Below, one piece after another: positions 51,773-60,154 of a stretch of 64,000 bases of DNA (position 1 is the stretch's first letter; every line of letters starts with the position of its first letter). The position numbers and the translations under genes are program-made. This stretch comes from Afipia sp. 64-13 (GTDB lineage Bacteria; Pseudomonadota; Alphaproteobacteria; Rhizobiales; Xanthobacteraceae). The DNA lies in the NCBI GenBank assembly GCA_001897755.1, contig MKUJ01000001.1, forward strand, positions 323,580 through 387,579, in the 5' to 3' direction. The notes under the pieces are model-generated. The model was not told the origin of the DNA, did not search any database, and was given only the letters and a program-made list of their open reading frames with translations.

Positions 51773-53842
51773 ATGACAGATACAATCCATCTCGGGCTTC
51801 CGTTCATCGACGGCAGCCAGGCGCAGAAGCATGTCACCCACAACGAGGCGCTGCGGATTCTCGATGCTGCGATCCAGATCGGCGTCGAGGACACCACGCT
51901 GGCGACGCCGCCGGAGACGCCGGCGGCTGGTGCGCGCTATCTCGTGCCAAGCGGGGCGAGCGGTGCATGGAGCGGGCAGACTCATGCCGTCGCCTGTTGG
52001 GAAGACGGCGCGTGGCGTTTCCTGATCCCGAAGATGGGCTGGTGTGTCTGGTCGACGGCCGACGGGACGCAACGGGTGTTCGACGGCGGCAAATGGCGCA
52101 ACATGCCGGGCGGCGAGGGGACGCTGGGCGCGATCGCGGAGCTTGGGATCAACGCCACGCCGGACGATGACAACCGGCTCAGCGTCTGTTCCAACGCCGC
52201 GCTGTTTCGCGCGATCGAGGCGGCCGATGACGGCACCGGCGACATGCGCATCCAGATCTCGAAGGAGAGAGCGGACAACGTCGCTTCGGTGGTGTTTTCC
52301 GATGCGTTCTCCGGCCGCGCGGAATTCGGCCTCATCGGCTCCGATGCCTTCATGCTGAAGGTGTCGGATGACGGCACGAGCTTTACGGAAGCCTTCGTCA
52401 TCGATCAGGCAAGCGGCAACCTGACCTTGCCGCGCGGTCTTGCGTTGTCGGGTGTGGTCTCGCCGGACACGATCACGGCCGATCAGGATGACTACGATCC
52501 GGCCGGCCTGTCGGCCTGTTCGGTGCTGCAACTGTCTACCGATGCCGCCCGGGTGATTTCCGGACTGGCCGGTGGCGTCGAAGGCCGCGTGCTGGCCGTT
52601 CTCAATATCGGCAGCGAGACCGTCACGCTGCGCGAGGACGACGCATCATCGACAGCGGCGAACCGTTTCGCGTTCGGCGGCGACATTGTCCTTGGACCCA
52701 GGCATGCTGCGGTGCTGCGCTATGACGGCACCGCCGCGCGCTGGTTCGCAATCGCGCGCAGCGGCGGCACGGGGGGAGGCGGCTCCGGCTCGATGACCAG
52801 TGTGACGGCCGGTTCCGGCCTGTCCGGCGGCACCATCACATCGAGCGGCACGATTGCGCTGGCTGACGATATCCGCCGCAATATGCTGCTCGACCGCATC
52901 TATCAATCCAGGCAGCTTGGTACGCAACGCCGTGTCATCAATTCATGGGCGACGGGCTTCAAGGCATCGACGGACGCGGATCGCGGCATCAATGCAGGCG
53001 CGTCGTCAAATGTCGATGTGTCCGCCGCCGCAACGTCCGGATACGTGCAGCCAAGTCAGACGGCCCCCAGCCAGATTTCTCAAGGAACCGGAACCAATAT
53101 CGGAACGCTCACCGCCAATGGCGGTCTGGCCGCTGCATTCGACGGGAATATTTCACAGCCAACGGCGTCATCCGCCGTGCTTCCAAGCGCTGGTCCAGGA
53201 CCGTCATATATCGGGAAGAACTACAGCGCTGCACCCCAGAAAATCGCGCAGGCCAGGACGTGGGGTTCCAATGATACGGGATATATGGGCGGGGGGCTCA
53301 CGAGCACGCTCAACCTTCGAGCGAAGAACGGAAGCGCGCCGTCGTCGTCAAGTGACGGGACGTTGTTGGGAAGCGTCGGGCCTATCACTGACGTCGATAA
53401 TGCAAACCCGCAGACAATCAGTTCAAATAATTCAGCGACGGCCTGGGATTACGTCTGGATCGAAACGGTTTGGTCCGGGTCTGCGCAGTCGGTCGTGGCC
53501 GAGGTGCAATTCTTCAATCCCGGTACGATCAATGGCATGACACTCGAGACGGCGTCGCAAACGACCGATGCTAATGTGAGCAACGCACGCGTTCTGCTGG
53601 AGTTCGACAACTTGGGCGCGCCGGCGCTGAACGCCGACCTGACGGCTGAGGTGACGTGTGACGGCGGTACCAATTGGGCCACAGCGCCGCTGTCGGTCGT
53701 GACCTCATACAGCCAGGGAGGCCGCAAGGTCGTTGAGACGGCCGACCAAGCCTGTACCGCAGGCACATCCTTCGCCGCTCGGATCAAGACCGCGAACGGC
53801 AAGGTCGTGCCGATCTATGGGGTGAGCGTGACGGCACGATAA
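51773..53842 (+). CDS. DUF2793 tail fibre-like protein with F5/8-like C-terminus
   Basis: A 689-residue protein. Residues 1-130 form DUF2793 (HLGLPFIDGSQAQKHVTHNE, ACWEDGAWRFLIPKMGWCVW), a domain common next to GTA tail-tip genes. The middle contains a Gly/Ser-rich linker (RSGGTGGGGSGSMTSVTAGS). Residues 400-689 carry repeated tail-fibre or discoidin-like features (GGLAAAFDGNISQPTASSA, YIGKNYSAAPQKIAQARTWG, SNDTGYMGGG, YVWIETVWSG). It is likely the receptor-binding fibre. The DNA encoding the C-terminal half has a different base composition, suggesting exchange of binding domains. Starts seven bases after the tail-tip gene; a hairpin at 54096-54119 ends the unit. Confidence 0.8.
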   Translation: MTDTIHLGLPFIDGSQAQKHVTHNEALRILDAAIQIGVEDTTLATPPETPAAGARYLVPSGASGAWSGQTHAVACWEDGAWRFLIPKMGWCVWSTADGTQRVFDGGKWRNMPGGEGTLGAIAELGINATPDDDNRLSVCSNAALFRAIEAADDGTGDMRIQISKERADNVASVVFSDAFSGRAEFGLIGSDAFMLKVSDDGTSFTEAFVIDQASGNLTLPRGLALSGVVSPDTITADQDDYDPAGLSACSVLQLSTDAARVISGLAGGVEGRVLAVLNIGSETVTLREDDASSTAANRFAFGGDIVLGPRHAAVLRYDGTAARWFAIARSGGTGGGGSGSMTSVTAGSGLSGGTITSSGTIALADDIRRNMLLDRIYQSRQLGTQRRVINSWATGFKASTDADRGINAGASSNVDVSAAATSGYVQPSQTAPSQISQGTGTNIGTLTANGGLAAAFDGNISQPTASSAVLPSAGPGPSYIGKNYSAAPQKIAQARTWGSNDTGYMGGGLTSTLNLRAKNGSAPSSSSDGTLLGSVGPITDVDNANPQTISSNNSATAWDYVWIETVWSGSAQSVVAEVQFFNPGTINGMTLETASQTTDANVSNARVLLEFDNLGAPALNADLTAEVTCDGGTNWATAPLSVVTSYSQGGRKVVETADQACTAGTSFAARIKTANGKVVPIYGVSVTAR

Positions 53843-53863
53843 TGCTCGGCTTTGACTCGTTTT

Positions 53864-54049
53864 TTACCACTGATGATCCGCATATTCGTCTTCTGTTTCG
53901 GGTCTGTATTCCCACTTTCTATTGAAAAATCTGCGTTGCGTTCCTGGGACATGAGAATGCCAGCCGCCGTCCTTGCAGGATCGGCGCTCTTTCAAATTTA
54001 GAAACACGATAACAAGTATCAAAAAAATAAAACCAACGATCTGCCACAT
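53864..54049 (-). CDS. small membrane hypothetical protein (61 aa)
   Basis: A 61-residue protein with one N-terminal helix (MWQIVGFIFLILVIVFLNL) and a polar tail rich in aromatic and charged residues (RRFFNRKWEYRPETEDEYAD). The DNA is notably A/T-rich, unlike the flanking GTA genes. It is antisense between the tail fibre and lysis genes. No ribosome site is obvious, so it may be a real acquired gene or a chance frame. Confidence 0.45.
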   Translation of the reverse strand: MWQIVGFIFLILVIVFLNLKERRSCKDGGWHSHVPGTQRRFFNRKWEYRPETEDEYADHQW

Positions 54050-54095
54050 GTTGGATTCTAGCGTTGGCCGAGTTCTCCAATCAATGACAATTCAC

Positions 54096-54119
54096 AAGCC
54101 GCCTTCGGGCAGCTTTTTT
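54096..54119 (+). terminator. terminator of the GTA structural genes
   Basis: AAGCCGCC - TTCG - GGCAGCTT with one mismatch, followed by TTTTT. It lies between the tail-fibre gene and the endolysin gene on the plus strand. Confidence 0.7.
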
Positions 54120-54135
54120 CTTATGGAGGTTTAGC

Positions 54136-54828
54136 ATGCCCAACGCTGCCCCGGCGGCGCGCGATGCGTTGTCCGATCTTCATGGCATCTCGCAGGAAGC
54201 ATTCGAACTGATCATTGCTTCGGAAATCACGAGCAGGACGGCATATGAGAGGATGTATCGACGCCCGATCCGGCCTGGCGGCCAGTCCGGCATCACGGTC
54301 GGCATCGGCTATGACAGCGGCTATTCCGACGCGGCGAGGATTCGCGCGGACTGGGGCGGCAAGATCGCGCCTGCGATGGTTGAGGCGCTTGCGAGCGTGG
54401 CCGGATTGACCGGTGCGGCGGCGCAGCGCGCGCTTGGCGAGGTTCGTCCGCTGGTGCTGATCGAGTGGGACGCGGCGATCGCGGTGTTTTGCGAGACATC
54501 GCTGCCGAAATATCTCGCGATGACGCGCAACGCGCTGCCGAACTTCGATCTGCTTTCCCCGACCTGCCGGGGCGTCCTGACGTCGCTGGTCTACAATCGA
54601 GGGGCATCGTTTTCGAAGCAGGGCGCGCGCTATCAGGAAATGCGCGCGATCAAGGCGCACATGACCGCCGAGGTCTTTGACCGGATTCCGGCCGAGATCC
54701 GCAAAATGAAACGGCTGTGGACCGCGCCGGCGCTGCGCGGCGTCGCGCTTCGCCGCGAGCGCGAGGCGCTATTGTTCGAGGCCGGCCTTGCCGAAAGTGA
54801 GAAAACGCGTGAACAGGTCTTGGCCTGA
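54136..54828 (+). CDS. pesticin-type lysozyme (endolysin)
   Basis: A 230-residue protein resembling the pesticin/T4-like lysozyme superfamily. Features are FELIIASEITSRTAYERMY with catalytic Glu30, and GGQSGITVGIGYDSGYSDAA, where the SGITVGIGYD turn (residues 51-60) is the second active-site segment; a C-terminal helical lobe has LTSLVYNRGASFSKQGARYQ. It cleaves the glycan strands of peptidoglycan. No signal peptide, so it needs a holin for release, and a holin-like gene lies 535 bases downstream. The position after the tail genes suits host lysis and particle release. Confidence 0.78.
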   Translation: MPNAAPAARDALSDLHGISQEAFELIIASEITSRTAYERMYRRPIRPGGQSGITVGIGYDSGYSDAARIRADWGGKIAPAMVEALASVAGLTGAAAQRALGEVRPLVLIEWDAAIAVFCETSLPKYLAMTRNALPNFDLLSPTCRGVLTSLVYNRGASFSKQGARYQEMRAIKAHMTAEVFDRIPAEIRKMKRLWTAPALRGVALRREREALLFEAGLAESEKTREQVLA

Positions 54829-54939
54829 TCACCAGTGCCCGCCAAGTTGCAGGCCGACGATGTAAAAGACCGCGAAGGTCAATGCGGCGGCGATGCCGAC
54901 CAGGTATCGCTCCGTCTGGGTGAGATTTGTTCCGAACAT
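54829..54939 (-). CDS. very small membrane protein (36 aa)
   Basis: A 36-residue open frame: MFGTNLTQTERYLVGIAAAL, then TFAVFYIVGLQLGGHW. It is one membrane helix with a polar N-terminus. Its stop abuts the endolysin stop (54828/54829), in convergent orientation. Its composition is protein-like, but a frame this short can arise by chance. Confidence 0.4.
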   Translation of the reverse strand: MFGTNLTQTERYLVGIAAALTFAVFYIVGLQLGGHW

Positions 54940-55046
54940 GGCGGGGCGTATAGCGTGCAGGCTCCGCATCGGGCAAGTCACGCGCCCAAAATTCATGTCT
55001 TCGCGAGGGTGTTTCGTAGTCCCGTCGGACGGGAGCCCGGTTCCCG

Positions 55047-55235
55047 CTAGCGGTGGTTGTCGGCGTTCGGCCGGGTGGCGACGGTGCCCATGCCGCCTCC
55101 CGCCACCGAGAAAATGTCTTTCACCGCCGGGTTGTGCCGATAGGTCTTCTGCATCGCGTCGATGCTGAAGATGAAAAGGGTGATGGCGAACAGGCCAACA
55201 CCGAGCAGCACTTTCCAGTCGTCTTCTCGTTCCAT
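55047..55235 (-). CDS. small single-span membrane protein (62 aa)
   Basis: A 62-residue protein: an acidic start (MEREDDWKV), one membrane helix (LLGVGLFAITLFIFSIDAM), and a polar end (QKTYRHNPAVKDIFSVAGGG). A GGAG site about seven bases before the start on the minus strand supports it. It is antisense to the lysis genes and could modulate them, or belong to the neighbouring minus-strand small protein. Function unknown. Confidence 0.55.
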   Translation of the reverse strand: MEREDDWKVLLGVGLFAITLFIFSIDAMQKTYRHNPAVKDIFSVAGGGMGTVATRPNADNHR

Positions 55236-55362
55236 TGCGTCTCCATACGATTCACGGAATCGGCTCGCGCACCGTCTCACGTCTTTGCGCCTTTGAGGCG
55301 TGTCCAGTTGCCGCAGCACTCGTGCTGTGGCGCGATAAACCTCGCTCGAAAGGAGAGTTGCC

Positions 55363-55605
55363 ATGAACTCCGAGATGGTCTGGCAGACCGTCCGCTACGC
55401 GCTGCTTGCGATTGGCGGCTACTTCACCAACCGCGGCCTGCTTACCGGCGATGAATTGACGGCGATCATCGGCGCGCTCGGCACCTTGTTTACCGCAGCC
55501 TGGGGCATCTACGTGAAATACGGTACCCGCGCGACAACCGCGCAAGTCGCGGCGCGTTCCGACGTGCCGACCGTCAGTTCGGCCACTGGCATCGTCAGCC
55601 GCTAG
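55363..55605 (+). CDS. holin-like small membrane protein (80 aa)
   Basis: An 80-residue protein with two membrane helices (TVRYALLAIGGYFTNRGLLT and LTAIIGALGTLFTAAWGIYV) and a polar C-terminus. The GLLTGDE loop between helices is typical of Pam3-gp28-type putative phage holins. A strong AAGGAGAG ribosome site precedes it. Placed between endolysin and lipoprotein genes, it likely forms the membrane hole that frees the endolysin. Confidence 0.72.
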   Translation: MNSEMVWQTVRYALLAIGGYFTNRGLLTGDELTAIIGALGTLFTAAWGIYVKYGTRATTAQVAARSDVPTVSSATGIVSR

Positions 55606-55638
55606 CACTTTTCCATCACATCCATTCGGGGAGACATC

Positions 55639-56034
55639 ATGCGAAAGCTCATGGCTTGCGCCGCGCTGGCGCTCGGCCTCGTGTTGGCCGGCTGCCAGAC
55701 GGCGGCGTTGCCCTCGCTCAATCTGGCGAATGCGGTCACGCTCAACACCATCTACGGTATCGAGAATGCCTACGGCGTCGCGGTGAGCGCCGCCAATGCC
55801 TACAAGGCGCTGCCATTGTGCCGGACCGGCACCGCGCCAAGCTCCACCAACATCTGCGCGCGCCGCTCCGTCATCGTCCGGCTGCAGGCCGCGATGGCGC
55901 GGGCACGGCTGGCGGTGAACCGCATGGTGACGTTCGCAAGGACCTATCCCGGCATCGACATCACCAACGTGGTCGGCGCTGCGCGGACCGCTTTGATCGA
56001 CGTGCAGGACATTCTGGCCGAAGGAGCGCAGTGA
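55639..56034 (+). CDS. lipoprotein of the lysis module (131 aa)
   Basis: A 131-residue protein with a lipoprotein signal (MRKLMACAALALGLVLAGC, lipobox LAGC, Cys19). The mature part is helical: LANAVTLNTIYGIENAYGVA, VIVRLQAAMARARLAVNRM and VVGAARTALIDVQDILAEGA, with two more cysteines (near 62 and 74). It might act as an outer-membrane-linked spanin, but no Rz-like partner is clear. It is five bases from the stop to the next start. Function inferred from location only. Confidence 0.68.
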   Translation: MRKLMACAALALGLVLAGCQTAALPSLNLANAVTLNTIYGIENAYGVAVSAANAYKALPLCRTGTAPSSTNICARRSVIVRLQAAMARARLAVNRMVTFARTYPGIDITNVVGAARTALIDVQDILAEGAQ

Positions 56035-56035
56035 C

Positions 56036-56287
56036 ATGGTGAGCGCAGCAGACATCACCGCCGGAATCGCGGTTGCCGAAGCGATCGTGAGCGGCATCAT
56101 CCGCGTGGCGCCCGCCATCCAGCAAGGCGTCGTGTCGTCGGCGCCTTATGTGCGGGCGCTGGCCGGACTGCTGGCCGGGACCAACGCCACGCAGGAGGAG
56201 ATCGACGCCGCGCTGGCGCAGATCAACGCAGCGACGGACCAATTTCTCGCGCCGCTGCCGCCGGACGATGGCACCACCACGGCCTGA
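56036..56287 (+). CDS. small hypothetical protein of the lysis module (83 aa)
   Basis: An 83-residue protein of low complexity (VSAADITAGIAVAEAIVSGI, IRVAPAIQQGVVSSAPYVRA, LAGLLAGTNATQEEIDAALA). Amphipathic, Ala-rich helices; it might be membrane-associated. It starts one base after the lipoprotein stop, so it is coupled to it. No family recognised. The GTA/phage-like region ends here. Confidence 0.6.
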   Translation: MVSAADITAGIAVAEAIVSGIIRVAPAIQQGVVSSAPYVRALAGLLAGTNATQEEIDAALAQINAATDQFLAPLPPDDGTTTA

Positions 56288-56451
56288 CCGGGCGTGGGAC
56301 CTTGGGAATCAAGGTCTGGCGTGCTAGGCGTTGAGGTCGCCTCGGTAACCATGACCGAAAATGTAAGGCGGTCGCAGGCCCGTTCATGGCCCATTCACGG
56401 GGCTGAGGTTCTTCTGGTGGAACCCGTTCCCTGCGAATTGCGGAGACAGCC

Positions 56452-57129
56452 TTGCGCCTCCTCGTTGTTGAAGACGACCCAGACCTCAACCGCCAGCTCA
56501 CGACCGCGCTGACCGACGCCGGTTATGTCGTCGATCGCGCTTTCGACGGCGAGGAGGGGCACTTCCTCGGCGACAGCGAGCCGTACGACGCCGTGGTGCT
56601 CGATATCGGTTTGCCGAAAATGGACGGCATCTCGGTACTGGAGGCCTGGCGGCGCAACAAGCGCACCATGCCGGTGCTGATCCTGACCGCGCGCGACCGC
56701 TGGAGCGATAAGGTGCAGGGCTTCGATGCCGGCGCGGACGACTATGTCGCCAAGCCGTTTCACCTCGAGGAAGTGCTGGCGCGGATGCGCGCCTTGTTGC
56801 GCCGTGCGGCGGGTCATGCCCAGAGCGAATTGATCTGCGGCCCGGTGACGCTCGACACCCGCACCAACCGCGTCAGCGTATCGGGCAATCCGATCAAGAT
56901 GACCTCGCACGAATATCGTTTGCTGGCCTATCTGATGCACCATGCCGGGCGCGTGGTGTCGCGCACCGAGCTGGTCGAGCATCTTTACGATCAGGATTTC
57001 GACCGCGATTCCAACACCATCGAGGTCTTTGTCGGCCGCATTCGCAAGAAGCTCGACGTCGATATCATCCAGACCGTGCGCGGCCTCGGCTATCTGCTGA
57101 CGCCGCCTCCCACCACCGATGCGCGCTAA
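56452..57129 (+). CDS. OmpR-family response regulator (FeuP-like)
   Basis: A 225-residue response regulator. The receiver domain has the phosphate-accepting Asp51 in VVLDIGLPKMDG and AKPF with Lys101. The winged helix-turn-helix output domain (residues 130-220) has MTSHEYRLLAYLMHHAGRVV, HLYDQDFDRDSNTIEVFVGR and QTVRGLGYLL. Wording of the receiver (RAFDGEEGHFLGDSEPYD) is close to FeuP of rhizobia, which responds to envelope or osmotic conditions. It uses a TTG start at 56452 behind GGAG, and overlaps the kinase gene by 11 bases. Confidence 0.92.
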   Translation: MRLLVVEDDPDLNRQLTTALTDAGYVVDRAFDGEEGHFLGDSEPYDAVVLDIGLPKMDGISVLEAWRRNKRTMPVLILTARDRWSDKVQGFDAGADDYVAKPFHLEEVLARMRALLRRAAGHAQSELICGPVTLDTRTNRVSVSGNPIKMTSHEYRLLAYLMHHAGRVVSRTELVEHLYDQDFDRDSNTIEVFVGRIRKKLDVDIIQTVRGLGYLLTPPPTTDAR

Positions 57130-58513
57130 TTCGCTCGCCACCCGCCTTTTTCTTTCCGCGACCGCGTGGGTGGTGCTGATCCTCAGCATCACCGGCGTCG
57201 TGCTGTCGTCGGTCTATAATCATTCGGTGGAGCGCTCTTTCGATCGCCGGCTCAATCTCTATCTTCGTACGCTGATTGCCGAAGTTGCCAATCCCGACGA
57301 TCCCAACGACAAAAATCCCGATCGAAACCTGCAGGCGCTCGGCGAGCCGCTGTTCGAACTGCCGCTGTCCGGCTGGTACTGGCGCATCAGCAGCACCGAT
57401 AGCGCCAAGCCGGAATCCCGGTCCTCGCGTTCGCTGTGGGACGCCGATCTGCCGCGGCTGGAAGATCAGGGCATTCCGCTTACCGCATCCGGCGTCCGTC
57501 TCGGCTATGTCAACGGACCGGAGGGCCAGCACCTGCGCATGGTGGAGCGGCCGGTCGATCTTGGCGATGACGGCAAATATCTGGTTGCGGTGGCGGGCGA
57601 CGCCAGCGAGATCACCGAAGAAACCCGCACGTTCGACTATTATCTCGCCGGCACCTTCGCCGCGCTCACCATCGGACTGGTGCTGACCACGATCTTTCAG
57701 GTGCGGTTCGGCCTCGCGCCGCTGAAACGGATATCGGAAGCGCTGGCGGATATCCGCTCCGGCAAGGCGGAGCGGCTGGAAGGACGATTTCCGGTCGAGA
57801 TCGAGCCTTTGGCGCGGGAGACCAACGCGCTGCTCGATGCCAACCGCGCCATCGTCGAGCGATCGCGCACCCATGTCGGCAACCTCGCCCACGCCATCAA
57901 GACTCCGCTCTCGGTCATTATCAACGAAGCCACCGCCCATCCCGACCAGCCTTTCGCCACCAAAGTGCTGGAGCAGGCCGGGGTGATGCGCAGCCAGGTC
58001 ACCCACCATCTGGAGCGGGCGCGCATCGCGGCCCGCGTCAACGTGGTCGCCACCGTGACCGAGGTCGGCCCGGTGATTGCGGCGCTCCAGCGCACCATGG
58101 AGAAGATTCACCGCGACCGCGGCATCACCATCGATACCAGCCTGCGCGCCGACGCCAGATTCCGGGGGGAGCGGCAGGATCTGGAGGAAATGGCCGGCAA
58201 TCTCGTCGACAACGCCTGCAAATGGGCCGACCGCCATGTCGCCATTCAGGTGCTGGTGGAGCCGCCCGCCGGCGACAATCTCGATCCCGTGTTGCGGATC
58301 GTCGTGGACGATGACGGTCCCGGCATTTCGGTGGCCGAGCGCGACGAGGTGGCGCGGCGCGGTCGGCGGCTCGACGAGACCAAGCCGGGCTCCGGCCTCG
58401 GCCTGTCGATCGTTGTCGATCTGGCGGCGCTCTATGGCGGCCATCTGCGGCTCGACACGGCCCCAAGCGGAGGGCTGCGGGCGGAACTGACCCTGCCGGG
58501 CGTCGCGGGATAG
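57119..58513 (+). CDS. two-component sensor histidine kinase (FeuQ-like)
   Basis: A 464-residue membrane kinase. TM1 lies at residues 12-32 (FLSATAWVVLILSITGVVLS); a periplasmic sensor of about 125 residues contains GEPLFELPLSGWYWRIS; TM2 lies near 178-200 (YLAGTFAALTIGLVLTTIFQ). A HAMP-like region, then the H box with His258 in NLAHAIKTPLSVI, and the ATPase motifs NLVDNACKWA, DDDGPGISVAERD and SGLGLSIVVDLAALYGG. It pairs with the FeuP-like regulator upstream through an 11-base overlap. The PhoQ-like H box (AHxIKTPL) fits this group. Signal unknown. Confidence 0.92.
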   Translation: MRANSLATRLFLSATAWVVLILSITGVVLSSVYNHSVERSFDRRLNLYLRTLIAEVANPDDPNDKNPDRNLQALGEPLFELPLSGWYWRISSTDSAKPESRSSRSLWDADLPRLEDQGIPLTASGVRLGYVNGPEGQHLRMVERPVDLGDDGKYLVAVAGDASEITEETRTFDYYLAGTFAALTIGLVLTTIFQVRFGLAPLKRISEALADIRSGKAERLEGRFPVEIEPLARETNALLDANRAIVERSRTHVGNLAHAIKTPLSVIINEATAHPDQPFATKVLEQAGVMRSQVTHHLERARIAARVNVVATVTEVGPVIAALQRTMEKIHRDRGITIDTSLRADARFRGERQDLEEMAGNLVDNACKWADRHVAIQVLVEPPAGDNLDPVLRIVVDDDGPGISVAERDEVARRGRRLDETKPGSGLGLSIVVDLAALYGGHLRLDTAPSGGLRAELTLPGVAG

Positions 58514-58574
58514 GATCATAATCCTGTCGTCCCGACCTGACGGAACCGGGTGGAGGCCTCCAAGCTTTCGATTT

Positions 58575-58590
58575 CTAACGTGAAATTAAC
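58575..58590. promoter_or_regulatory. near-consensus CtrA-type box (CTAA-N7-TTAAC)
   Basis: CTAACGTGAAATTAAC: one mismatch from TTAA-N7-TTAAC. It lies 62 bases before the conserved 458-aa hypothetical gene, a usual distance for CtrA-controlled promoters. Confidence 0.4.
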
Positions 58591-58652
58591 GACGCCGGGG
58601 CTATCAAGTCCGATGGACCGTTCGGGGCGGTCCCTTTTGAGCGTCTGGACGC

Positions 58653-60029
58653 ATGGGTCAATCATCGACCGAAAAACTGCGGGAATTCCTTGGACAGCTA
58701 CCGCCGAAATCGCAGGCGCTGCTGATCCGGGAGTTCGAGCGCGCGATCGAGCGGGGCGACGACCCGACAGTACCCAATTTCGTCCTCGGGGAGCTGCGCA
58801 AGATCGTCCGGCAGGACAGCGAGAATGCGACGCCCCGGTCCAAGGATCCGGCGCGCCTGTTGTTCGCCATGCTCGACCCGTTTCTGGTCGACAGCAGCCC
58901 GAAAACGAGTCCCGGCCAGATCCGGCGCACATCGCTTGCCCAGGTGTGGCAGTGGCTGTCCCGCGAGGGATTGCCGGCGGACATCACGGCGCTCGAGGAG
59001 GCGGTAGCCGGCGATACGCCGGATCTCGACCGCACGATCCGAAAAATTCAGATGGCCGCCGCCGAAGCCATCAATGTCGCGGCGGCGCCCGGACCCGATC
59101 GCCAGCGCATGCTGGCGCGGATCGGCGCCCCCGAGATGGCCGAAGATATTGCCGCGATCGGCACGGCGCTGCAGATCCGCGAGGCGCTGGAGGCCCTCGG
59201 CACCCGTCTGCCCGGTCATCTGCGCGTCTTTGCTGAATCGCAGATCGGCTCCGTCTCCGAGGCCCTTAATATTCCCTCGCTCCAGACCCCTCAGGCGTTG
59301 CCGTTCGCGCTGTCGCTCGTGATGTCGCGTCTGGCGGCGCCTTGGCAGATCATCCGGCTCGGCATCACGGTGGCCGGTTCCGATGACGAAGTCCGTGTCG
59401 CCGGAACGTCCTATGGTGTCGCGGTGACGATGGCGATCCAGCACCTGGCGCGCATCGCCTCCGATCTGCGCAACGATATCCGTCGCGGCCAGTTCAAGGA
59501 CACCCCGAACCACCTCAAGACCCTGCATGACGGGATGCGGGGCCTGCGCACCGAGCTCGATCTCCGTTCGGATTCGGCCTGGGGCCGCCAGTTGTCGGCG
59601 ATCCGGGTGGAAATCTCCAATGCGCTGCAATCCGAGATCGACGGCGTGCCGGGGCGGGTCCGTCGCCTGCTGCGTCAGCGGCCGGACAAGGATATTCCCA
59701 ACAGCCGGATCGATGCCACCGAGGTGGAGGAGACGGCGGCGCTGATCGATTTCGTCGCGGTCTGCCGCAACTATGCCAGCGAACTGGCGATCAACGAGGT
59801 TACGCTGCGCGCCTACAGCGACTTGCAGCAATATGTTGAGAAGGCGACCGAGTCGCTCGTCGAGTCGCTGCGCGGCAGCGACGCCAAGGCCAAGGCATTC
59901 CGCTCGATGCAGGTCGATGCGGCGATCCGGTTCTGCGATGTCCTGTTCGGTCCCGATTATGCCTCTCTGATGCGCAAGGCGTCCGGGATCGCCCGGACCG
60001 GCGAACGCAAATCTTCGCGAGCCAGTTGA
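58653..60029 (+). CDS. conserved hypothetical protein, helical (458 aa)
   Basis: A 458-residue predominantly helical soluble protein: STEKLREFLGQLPPKSQALL, IREFERAIERGDDPTVPNFV, DPARLLFAMLDPFLVDSS, VAVTMAIQHLARIASDLRND and LIDFVAVCRNYASELAINEV. No catalytic motif is seen. It is a single gene between the FeuPQ-like pair and ccm genes and I do not recognise the family with certainty. A near-CtrA box precedes it, so cell-cycle regulation is possible. Length is complete from ATG 58653 to the stop. Confidence 0.8.
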   Translation: MGQSSTEKLREFLGQLPPKSQALLIREFERAIERGDDPTVPNFVLGELRKIVRQDSENATPRSKDPARLLFAMLDPFLVDSSPKTSPGQIRRTSLAQVWQWLSREGLPADITALEEAVAGDTPDLDRTIRKIQMAAAEAINVAAAPGPDRQRMLARIGAPEMAEDIAAIGTALQIREALEALGTRLPGHLRVFAESQIGSVSEALNIPSLQTPQALPFALSLVMSRLAAPWQIIRLGITVAGSDDEVRVAGTSYGVAVTMAIQHLARIASDLRNDIRRGQFKDTPNHLKTLHDGMRGLRTELDLRSDSAWGRQLSAIRVEISNALQSEIDGVPGRVRRLLRQRPDKDIPNSRIDATEVEETAALIDFVAVCRNYASELAINEVTLRAYSDLQQYVEKATESLVESLRGSDAKAKAFRSMQVDAAIRFCDVLFGPDYASLMRKASGIARTGERKSSRAS

Positions 60030-60154
60030 TTTTACGGCTGTTTCGCCGCAGTTTTGATTTGGAACAATTCCCAAAAGCTAATTGCGTGCCCAATCTGGTC
60101 GTGGTGTAACCCTGCCTGATGGCGGGACGCGCCAGCCCTTGGTTGGAACTTTGA

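Noticed and set aside
31254-56451. integrated active prophage with att sites
   Set aside because: No integrase, excisionase, repressor or replication gene, and no flanking direct repeat or tRNA end was seen at either border.
60035-60058. terminator after the 458-aa gene
   Set aside because: CGGC-TGTTTC-GCCG with a following TTTTG is too short a stem to call with confidence.
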